From contig OV121086.1 in assembly GCA_921293015.1 (NCBI GenBank), positions 29,932,254 to 29,996,253 of the forward strand: DNA of 64,000 nt, read 5' to 3'. The notes below the pieces were generated by a model. That model worked only from the letters and a program-made list of their open reading frames with translations. It searched no databases and was not told the DNA's origin. This document shows positions 54,536-64,000 of the stretch, in pieces. The position numbers and the translations under genes were made by a program. This stretch comes from Phorcus lineatus (lineage: Eukaryota; Mollusca; Gastropoda; Trochida; Trochidae). Every line of letters begins with the position of its first letter. Within the stretch, counting starts at the first letter, position 1.

Positions 54536-57500
54536 TTTTGGCACTACACATCCGTAGAAATAGCTGTTCCGTTTATAATCTTAAAATTCCTTTCTTGTGT
54601 CCGAATGTATAATAATGTATTCAATCGAAAATAAGTTGCATGAAAAACTGCTATAGACTGCAAATAAGGGACAAGTTATTTACAAAGTTAAGGATTTTAA
54701 TTCTTTATCTGTCAGCATAAACCAGCACCGGTTTTAAATGGAAATGCGACCTTTAAATTATAATACACGCGTACCTTCCTTAAACTGGTTCTGTCTGCAT
54801 GTAACGCTGCACCTACTTCCGGTGTAGGATGATGACCTACTTCCGTGTTTATTATTTTGTGGTAATTGGATTATCATTCATCAATTTAATATTCTCAGCC
54901 ATTAAAGTCAGTATGTGCCATTCCCTGTTTATTTGTGTAAACCGTTTCCTCAAACTTACGATATAAAACTATTCGATGTCTTATTATTTTGTTTTTTAAG
55001 TTTGAAATTCTATGTTATTTCACTAAAATAATATATCCTAGACTATATTGTTCCTAGTAATTCTAAGCATGTGATCGTTTAATGTTCGTGTTTTTTAAAT
55101 TTTAAACTGAATACAAAAATCATTTAATGTTATCTAAACCGTTTGAAAACGTTTTGTGAAAGAATCTGATAGTTTATGTTATTTGAAAAGATTACCTTTT
55201 AATCCTTTCTTTTCCTTTTTGAGATAAAACAAATACGCCGCATAGTTTTATACCATTATTAACAAGATATGATTATATCTAGGTTGTAAACCTATTTATC
55301 AATACCTAGGTCCAATATGAACATTTAAAGCGACACAGAGTATCTTACATAATTTTGTATGTGGCTTAGATAAGAACCATAATCCATATGTCCTAAGTTA
55401 AGTTCAAATCACATCGCTAAACTAGTACCTTCAACTTTTGAATGTCAAAATTATGCTATTTACATGTTTTTCAATGATTATCGAAAAACGGTGATTACAT
55501 TCAACATTCTATGTCAGTTTATGCGTACACTTATAAAATATTCCCAATAAATACTACAAACCAATATTTGTCTTTTTGTCTGCAAAAATTACGTTTTAGG
55601 CATTGGTGCCCGCCACCGTCCGGTTTTCAATCACAAATCACCACCCTAACCTGTTTATTGTCACTGTACTGAACTGATGGGCATCAAAATGGTAATTTCT
55701 CGATGAATTCACACCATTTATGAAGTCTGATATATTTGAATCAAACAACACACGCTGTGTCCCTGACTGATGTATCAGTACGAAAGGTGTCAGTTTTGAA
55801 TGTCGAGTGTCTGATTTCGTTTAGCAACAAGATATCGTAAATCTTGGTTCACCATCTCTTGTGTTTTCTAGTATCTAATGTCAATTAACCACTTGGAAAG
55901 TTTATTTTTCCGACAGGTATACAAATAATTACCACCTTCTACATTTGCACCCATTGAACTTTAGAGGGAATCACAATACTAAAGACTTAACCTTTCATGT
56001 CAGGAGTGACACCGTGTTGAATTAAAGGGGTTCGAACCTGACCGGAGACTTGTCCCTAAGGGGATCAAGTGCGGGCTAAATAGCCATGGTAACCAAACTC
56101 TACACAACTAGAGATCAAATTATAAGAATTCGATACTCCCTTTGTAAGCCTACTTAATCCAAGAGGCGAATTTGATCAAAGAATATTCGACTTGGACCAG
56201 ACAAGACTTAACATTTTGAATTGACGGTAATACTTATAAATCTTGTATTTCACAGCATGATTGACACTGGTGAATCGTGGTCATCTATCAGGTGCCGTGG
56301 TCAGTCTGGGAGATAATCTCAACTCCATGGGATACCTAAAACGGACCATGTAATTATTTATGACTTTGATAATCTCCTGTTGGGTTATCATAGCAGTGGA
56401 TTTCTCTATCAACCAATGCTGTTGAATGTTTCATTGAAGACGACCAATGGAATGAAAGGTTCTTGTCACAATAGCCAATCAAATTCCATGTTACTGTGTA
56501 TGTTGGTGTTTCAACTGTTTATAATGTATACAATACTTATCATACGTGAGTTTGATAAAATCAACCGATAAGGGTTGTATCAAAACTAAATAATCAATGA
56601 CAGACGGGTTTGGAAGTATTTATTGGTTTGATGTTTAAAGGGGAGATAACTCTGCATGAACCAGACAGGAATATGGGCTTGTTGACAGGCACACGATAAG
56701 CTGTCTTCATCTCATCTCGCCTACCAGAGCGTAATATACATTTGACACCTCCGGCGCGTCTGTGTTTACCACATGGATCCTGTAGACAAAAGCAGATAAG
56801 AATACGCATTCAGAACATGAGCTACTTAACGCTACCAAACGCGATGTTATTAATTAGTATGTACGTTACAATATGTATGATAACCTGAGAAAATAAAAAT
56901 TTCAAGAGAACAACTTCAAGATAACCCCTTATAGCAGTCAAAAGACCACTGCTGACATGATGTATTTTCAATTTACTTTTTCTTGTATGAAAAAGATCAA
57001 ATAACAAAGAACATCCTTGAATTCAAAGTGAGGTAAACAACAAAAGTAAGATTTTTGGACAAGAGATTCTCTTTTTGTCGCCAAGTTGAGAAAGGCGTCA
57101 GGCAAGTTGGCTTGGAGGGCCAGGTTCGAGGCCACCTGTGACCAGGTGTAAAAATCTCAACTTCGTGAGTAGTGTTGTCACAACCCCTTGTTACGTACAC
57201 AACCCTGTGCTCTGAGAACAACGTATCCGTTTGTAAAAGACCAGATTGTTGCGAAAACGTGCAGGTGGTACATCAACGTGCACTAGACTTTGACAAATAC
57301 TGTGACTATGTGTCCCAATCCTCCCAACTTGAACTGGGATCGAAAGTGACCCTTACTTGGTTTTCCCCAGGGATGTAGGGGTTGTAAGCTCGCCAGGGAG
57401 TTGAAATTCTGATATATGTAATTGAGTTTTATCAAATATCTGTCATAGTAAAGCAGGACATAACAATGAAATAAAATTACAATTATTTTTATTGGTAACA

Positions 57501-57643
57501 GTTAGCCCTATCTTGCATCGTTCATATATGCAGGCATTCATAGGCAGGAGGCTATCATAAGGGTATATACAAATATCGAACATACCAACATATAAACACA
57601 TCAACAAAATGGCATATAAATTTTTGTAACAGCGCAAGAATAC
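54536..57643. other. Noncoding DNA
   Basis: No gene supported; small frames at 56380-57378 lack motifs. Confidence 0.4.
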
Positions 57644-57678
57644 ATGACGTCACATAATCACATGTTATGTGACGTCAT
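57644..57678. promoter_or_regulatory. Palindrome built of two CREs
   Basis: Perfect 14-bp arms, ATGACGTCACATAA (57644-57657) and its reverse complement (57665-57678), around a 7-nt spacer. Each arm holds a full TGACGTCA. It could bind bZIP dimers or extrude as a hairpin; no adjacent gene is known. Confidence 0.5.
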
Positions 57679-59120
57679 ACATAAAGAAATAGGTCTGAAT
57701 TTCATGACTACTAATTGTGAAGATTATGGTCGAGAGAAAAAACCTGTCTATATAAAAAGCTTAATAATGAATTATAGAAAACAGACCTAACTAAATGGCT
57801 AAGCATCATACACAATGACGTCCCTGCCTTCATGAAATCATGTCTTTGTATTAAATGAATATGTAAAATGAATGATACATCATTCTCAAGACCACCAAAG
57901 GCCATGTTACATTAATATTTCCCCTGAACTTAAGCCAAACGGAAGCGCCTGACACGGGGTGTAATATATCAACTTATTCGTCCTGCCAATCACGTTTCTC
58001 TGTGTAACATGTAGGTTTATGTCTATATAGTATACACTCTAATGCTTTCAAATCCTTCCCCGCCCACTACTCCTACCATAAAGAAAAGGTCAGCGATTTT
58101 CAAGCATGCTTTTGGAACAATATGCCTGCATGGCGGTCATTATAACAGCTGATTCGCATTTCCTCTGAAATAGACGGATGGCTTTATTTTGAGATATGAA
58201 TGGTGAAAGGAAATATACCTATATCGGGACTTAACGTTATTAGGAAATTGGTGTTGCGTAGCATGTAGTTCCTGAACAAAGATTTTATACGGAAGTATTA
58301 CATAAAAAAATATACAAGTAAATCTTTAATGAATAGAAGAGGACGCCGTTGACGTTGAATCACGAATTTCTTTTTTATCTGTTTTTTAAAGGTATATTCT
58401 CTCATAAAACGAAATGTTCGATTTAATTTTTTTTGCCAGGGTAAAGTATCAATTTATTTTATCAATCTGAAGTTAAAGGTTTAAACATTACATATCATCA
58501 TTAAGCTAAATAACATGCTAAATATTAATTTACGTTAAAGCGCCCCCTATGATTTTATTTTAAATGTGAATAGTAACACTACTGATATTAAGGGATATAT
58601 TTGTATCCCTATTTACCATAATTGTTCATTGTAATCGTTTTATCATATTTCCAATTATGCAATGTAATTTTGATATATTTATCAATTCAAATTTATCAAG
58701 TTAAATGTTGAGACATTACATTAATGAATATATACAAAGTCAATAAAACTTAATAAAATGTTATATTAATCAGTGCCAACTGAAAATTTGAATCATATAA
58801 CGTTATATAAAAATTATTAATGCATCAACCTTATTAGTTGAAATACTACGCTAAAACAACTTTACAATATTTTCATAATTTATATTCTTTCCGTACAATG
58901 ACTTCACTCCGTCTCCATGATGTAGCGTTCCGGCGAACCTTGGTTTTGACGATCTCGTGTTTCTATCGCTGCACATGGAAACGCTCGTATTATAAATGTT
59001 ACGTGGTTAGGAATGAACAGAATAAATTCTGTGGGGTAAGAAAGAAGAAGTAAAAGCCTGCTGCAAACTGTTACTCAATTAACTGTTTGTGTGGCATTCT
59101 AGAAGTTGTCAGTGTAAGGA
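57679..59120. other. Noncoding AT-rich DNA
   Basis: No gene supported. Confidence 0.4.
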
Positions 59121-59299
59121 AAACAAGGAATCTTATGGATTATCAACTTCTTTATTGTACTGATAGCGACGTTTCGGTATAGCTTCTTGTACCGTTAAAG
59201 TTTCTTACACATTTTGCTTGAAAACGGTATAAGAAGCTATACTGAAACGTCGCTATCAGTACAATAAAGAAGTTGATAATCTATAAAATTCCTTGTCTT
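59121..59299. repeat. Long hairpin palindrome (MITE-like)
   Basis: Arms of about 77 nt (59121-59196 and 59222-59299) with about six mismatches and a ~25-nt loop. Arms carry TTTATTGTACTGATAGCGAC. No ORF. Looks like a foldback or MITE copy. Confidence 0.85.
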
Positions 59300-61805
59300 C
59301 CAGTGACTCAGTTGTCGATTTTTTAAATTGTTTACATTAATAAGTTATTAAATTTCACAAAGAGTAAAAACTCAAACATGAAAACTGTATAAGTCGTGAA
59401 TCGCTTCTCAATTTCAGCTAACTGAGATTTAATAGTTTTGTGACATTTTGTAAAATTGTCCATCGTATCAACACTGGAATGTCTGGTCGACAGGTCATTC
59501 TCGGGTGGTCAGGTAATGTTCTCGCGGTCAAGAGATATTAAGCTTATTTATGAAATGAGCACGGAATCCTTGTATTAACACCCCTGATGTAGGGAATCAT
59601 ACACCAGCGCCGATACCAATCTGTTTGCGGTCCTCCTCTTGGCAGTGTTTGTGTTGGGTTATCTCCCTTGTCTCACGTGACATACGGGCACTTTAATGAC
59701 AGTCGCCACCAAGAGGTTCAAGCCTCAAACAAACTAGTCCGATCTCATCAATACCATTGCCTGGTTTTCGTTTCAGCGGAATTTTCTTCTGATTATCAGT
59801 ACGTGTGGTGATGGAAGACCTTCTACTTACAGCGGCGCTCACCCAGTTTTTGTATTACTATGTCGAGTACTGGACAATCATATTCACGTGCAGCCACTTG
59901 TGAAAGGGGCAGTTAATTTAGAAAATGTATTCATTAGAAAAGCTAAAGGGTTATTTGATAACATGCGAGGATTTATAAGCCATTTGGTTGTGGGTTTATG
60001 TTTTTTGTTTGGTTTTTATTTGGCGTCTAACATAAGGATCATTAACATGTATTAGTAACAGAGACGAGAGAGACTATATGACTATAAGTTTTATTTAGAT
60101 AGATTAAATTCACAATAGTGGTAGTCGACTTGAAATGTTCGCACTTTATACATGGAATAAATCTTTGATAGAGGAGTTCAGTATGAGTTGTGGGTATTAG
60201 ATCGAAGCACAAAATCTTTTTTTCTCAGCAAGATATTTTATCACCATTTTTCTCGATTTTTTTTGTTTTGATTGTTTGTGATTGATTTTTACATGTCTTA
60301 TAAAACATCGTTTTCGGAAAAAGTGAGCTTTTTATCTTTGTTAATAAAATTTGCATTAGAAATCATTACATAAATTTATTAGACCCTTAAATATGCTAAT
60401 GGTTTTAAAATGGAAAAGTTTGTCTTGGGCAAGTCGGTAAAAATCTTGAATTGCCAAATAATTTTAATATATTTTATTTCAATGTGTTCTTTGATTAAAC
60501 CTCTTTGGGCAATATCCGGGTTGTATTGTAAACGGAAGTTAGTTGACAGTGTATCTAGCCATGCCAAACTGCCAGTTGCAAGAATCAGTGAAAGGGGTAA
60601 CGATATAAGTAAAATACAAGAAGGTCTTGACATATTCACCTGTAATAATACTACTTTCCTGCCACCTTCCTTCAATAATGTGATTTACTGCTGACCTTTT
60701 GCCTTATTTCACCTCTATTGTAACTGGTGGGGATTATGTCGAAAAACTTAGGAACAGCAGCGCCATTCTACCCACCCCTGCCTAGACGCCCGCCCGGCCA
60801 CTTCAATCGTGAGCAAGACAAATGGAGACGCGACTTGTAGGTTTGGTCTACGTGAACAAAAATACTTGCTTTTCACAGTCAATACTAGTGAGAGATGGAC
60901 AAAGGAATGACAGATCTAATTTCACTCGATAATAACGCCGAGTAGTTAGATCGTGTCCCTCACTCCTGATAGGTCAAAAGTTGATGTCTGGCTAAGGTTT
61001 GACAGCTGTAAAACGTGAATAGTTGGATGTGGTATGCAGTCTGTTTGATTGTGAATGAAGGTGTGATTCGTGTTTGGGAGTTCACAACATTTACACCTTT
61101 ATGTGACCTTATACAGTTTCAATCCGGTTGAACTTGAGAGGGATAAGAGTGGTTTTAACACTCTGCAAAAGCGTGTTAATGGAAGATGTTATATTAAGGC
61201 ATAGGTGATCTTTAATACAAAATCTGTATTTATTCCTTAACCTAGATAGTATGTATTTGTTAAAAGGTATATGAAACTTAAACCTATCTTGAGATATTCA
61301 TATTTGTCCAAACAATAAAATAATATTTTTTTTCGCTAAATAACACATTAAAAAAAATCAATGAATAATCCAATGAACGTAAAGAGAAGAATGAATTTAA
61401 AAGCGTCAGAATTTTGATATCATTATAACTGAAAACCTATTCAATGACTGGTCATACTAAAGACAAAATAATATAGCCATTCTGTGTGTTCAATCATACA
61501 CAAAACTTCACGGATATCATCGGTAACCTAAGACCGGTATATATCATTTTCACAGCAGAAATGTGCATGGCATGCAATAAACCACTACTTATGACACCCA
61601 GCATGACAACTTGAAATCTACAAGCTAAGAAATTAATAAATTAGATACTATGAAGATGACATTGACATAAAGTGATGTTAAATATGCAAACTTATGACTG
61701 AACTTAGAACTAAGCATTGATGCTACGATGATTTTCAATTGGGGTTTGCTTTCCTTTAGATGTTCGAATGATGCATGTAAATAAACAAGCTTCACCAAGA
61801 ATAGC
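59300..61805. other. Noncoding DNA
   Basis: No confident gene. A minus frame from 60633 to 60379 begins with a signal-peptide-like sequence (MSRPSCILLISLPLSLIL); see findings. Confidence 0.35.
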
Positions 61806-61994
61806 TTCATCATCACCATCACAATAATGATCACCATCATAATCATCATCGTCATTATCATCATCATCATCATCACTATCATTTTTATCATCACCATCAT
61901 AATCATCACCGTCGCCATTATTATATTCATAATCACTATCAAAATCATCATCATCGTTATCACCAACATTATTTTCATCATCATTAATCATCAT
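61806..61994. repeat. (ATC)n/(GAT)n imperfect microsatellite
   Basis: Interrupted CAT/ATC trinucleotide repeats. Asp- and Met/Ile-rich frames in it are artefacts. Confidence 0.95.
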
Positions 61995-63375
61995 TCATCC
62001 AACCCTAGCTAGTAATGACATCACATCGTGATCTTTGTTGTTATCAACGCCAAACTCTCATTAACTTTTAAGTACATTTCAAAGATATTGATCATAAGTT
62101 TAATCATATTCATGATCGTTACTGCCATCAATCATCAAACGTCTTCACATCATCAAACATGAGAATTCGTTGTTGGTGTTCACCAAGGTTCCATCTGATA
62201 GCGTTCGTTATTACGCTCAGCAATACGGCACGATATATCACGGGATTAGGTTGGTACTTGCAAGCTTCAATATTGACATTTTCAAGTGGTCTGACAGTTC
62301 TTATCTCTATCAAGAGATGTACTGTATCATGATAGGATTATGAAGTTAATCCACTCGATTAAAGGATTTTAGAGCAGACAGTTGGATTAACGATGTCAGA
62401 TAATATGAGATTTGGTTTATCAGCGTTGACGTGTTGACCAACCCATAAAGTTCTGTTTGCATTTAAAACTAGTGTGAAGACACAAAGTATATTGACGTTT
62501 TTGCATACATTAGTAAATTGTGTTTTAAATATTTTCATTAACTGATTAGTATATGAGACACATCACCGATAGTATCTGTTTATTTACTTTTTGTTTGATT
62601 AAGTAAACTGAACGATTTACTTTCAAGTTTCAATATCAGGTTTACATTTCGAGAAAAATATTCCAAATAGAGAATACAGAATTCAGATGAACAAAAATAC
62701 TCCAGTGAAGACAAAAACGTTTCAAGAAGATAATATCAAAATGCATCATTATCTATGAATATCTCGCTTAACCTCTGAAAACTAATTACATCAAAATTGT
62801 TTGATTATCAAATTAATCTGCTTCCTTGTGTGGCTAAACTGTCCTAATAATTCCACATCCCCTTAAACAAGGCCTTTCTAACTTCATGTCTAAATCTCCA
62901 AACAGGGGTTACTCCAGGACCTCTAAACCTGATTGAAAGCTAATCCGAAACGTGCATTAATCATGAGAATCTTGGACTGTTCGACTCTTCAAGAACAGTT
63001 GCTTCAAAGGCACGTGCAGTTCTTTAGAACCCGGATGACGGACGAACGACGCCATGTTTTTCTACAGCTTGCCGGTCGCCTTTTTGTTTAGAAATTGTTA
63101 TCACAATTAGACTTTATCTCGGCTAATTTTGTAACCCTTGACGATCCCTGTCTCGCTTGAAAGGTCGTGTATCAAATCTAATCAGATGATATCCTCCATT
63201 ACTTGCCCGTGATGATCTTTTGACATGCCTGGAGGCTACAGGACGAACGTCTGTCTCCTTCTTAAACAACGTGTTGTCATTGCCAATCACTTTACGCAGT
63301 GATATGTGACAGGGCATCACCCACGGGACAATTAGCCGTAGTAGTGGGTGGCACCGTTGAGACAGTGTCATTCTG
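61995..63375. other. Noncoding DNA
   Basis: No gene supported. Sequence at 63160-63190 (GTGTATCAAATCTAATC) weakly resembles the units of the array that follows. Confidence 0.35.
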
Positions 63376-63830
63376 GGTTCGAATCTAATCAAACAATCTT
63401 TTGTAATAGTCCTAATGAAGGGTTTCACTTCTGTATAGTAACGTTACGTCCCTGGTTCGAATCAAATCCAACGATGTTTTGTAATAGTCATGATAAAGGG
63501 GTTCACTTATGTATTGTAACTTGACGTCCCTGGTTCGAATCAAGTCAAACGATGTTTTGTAATAGTCATGATAAAGGGGTTCACTTATGTATTGTAACTT
63601 GACGTCCCTGGTTCGAATCAAGTCCAACGATGTTTTGTAATATAGTCATGATGAAGGGTCTCTCTTATGTATAGTAACGTGACGTACTAGGTTCGAATCT
63701 AGTCAATGATTTGAAATAGTTGTGATGAAGGGGTTCACTTAATTGTGTGTTGTAACTTGACTACAAGAGAACAAGTACCTCAACTTAGAGGTTAGTTCCA
63801 TTGGGACGGTGTCATCCGAGGTTCGAACCT
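63376..63830 (+). repeat. 78-bp tandem array, each unit with a tRNA-type B-box
   Basis: GGTTCGAATC occurs at 63376, 63454, 63532, 63610 and 63690 (spacing 78, 78, 78, 80), within units containing GATGTTTTGTAATAGTCATG and GGGGTTCACTTATGTATTG. A sixth, GGTTCGAACC, is at 63820, preceded like the first by GAC(A/G)GTGTCAT. Units two to four are closest to each other. No A-box is clear in the units. Minus frames at 63412-63627 merely translate the repeat. Confidence 0.9.
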
Positions 63831-64000
63831 TATCTGATACGGCATTACGTTCTTCGTATTGATGTGTGAGAGATCAGCAATTTACTACTTGGACGACCAG
63901 GCATAGATGTAAACTGCCACAGGATTAGCCAGCAAAAACGATGTCATACTGAGGTCTAATCCAGACTATATAATGACTTGATGACATCGATATGATGGGT

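Noticed and set aside
61625..62012. Met/Ile- or Asp-rich frames on both strands
   Set aside because: Translations of the (ATC)n microsatellite.
63412..63627. 71-codon minus frame with internally repeated peptide
   Set aside because: It is the 78-bp tandem repeat (26 codons per unit, so phase is kept by accident) and has no start context.
63376..63850. CRISPR-like array
   Set aside because: Units are contiguous tandem copies without unique spacers, in a eukaryotic context.

Overview
The window is nuclear DNA from an animal. It is AT-rich, with intron-containing genes, GT-AG splice sites, AATAAA signals and many retroposons. A mollusc, probably a gastropod, is the best guess: the SINE-type 3' end at 4.92-4.98 kb (GGCGTTAAAC followed by ACTC repeats) is of a kind I associate with abalone-like snail genomes. 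That placement is inference; metazoan origin is not in doubt.

Layout. (1) 0-4.4 kb: the last three coding exons and 3' UTR of a BRPF/peregrin gene (+ strand), encoding the PWWP domain. (2) 4.9-6.7 kb: a tiny TSD-flanked retroposon, then a 1.1-kb hairpin-headed element (copy A), then a 543-bp repeat. (3) 9.4-11.3 kb: a four-exon gene on the - strand encoding an unrecognised 93-residue protein, convergent with BRPF. Just upstream of it (11.5-12.06 kb) lies the inverted partner of the 543-bp repeat, differing at one base. (4) 12-17.8 kb: noncoding DNA with an ETS/CRE-like site cluster and a well-preserved tRNA-derived SINE. (5) 17.9-20.8 kb: a two-exon gene (+ strand) for a 649-residue protein, mostly disordered and acidic, with a Myb/SANT-like N-terminus and two perfect CRE palindromes just upstream of the start codon. 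(6) 20.8-64 kb: about 43 kb with no confident gene. It holds SINE and LINE relics, (ACT)n and (ATC)n microsatellites, minisatellites, three further hairpin palindromes, copy B of the hairpin-headed element, scattered CRE palindromes, and a 78-bp tandem array in which every unit carries a tRNA-type B-box.

The three real genes show no shared pathway: BRPF is a chromatin reader scaffold, the 93-residue protein is unknown, and the 649-residue protein looks like a possible lineage-restricted nuclear factor. The most unusual signals are structural. The central loop of the terminal hairpin is inverted between copies A and B although the bodies lie in the same orientation. Two ~60-bp retroposons share a stem-loop/TTAAA/short-repeat design. 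A near-identical inverted repeat pair brackets the 93-residue gene, and one arm abuts a hairpin element. Perfect TGACGTCA palindromes are strongly over-represented.
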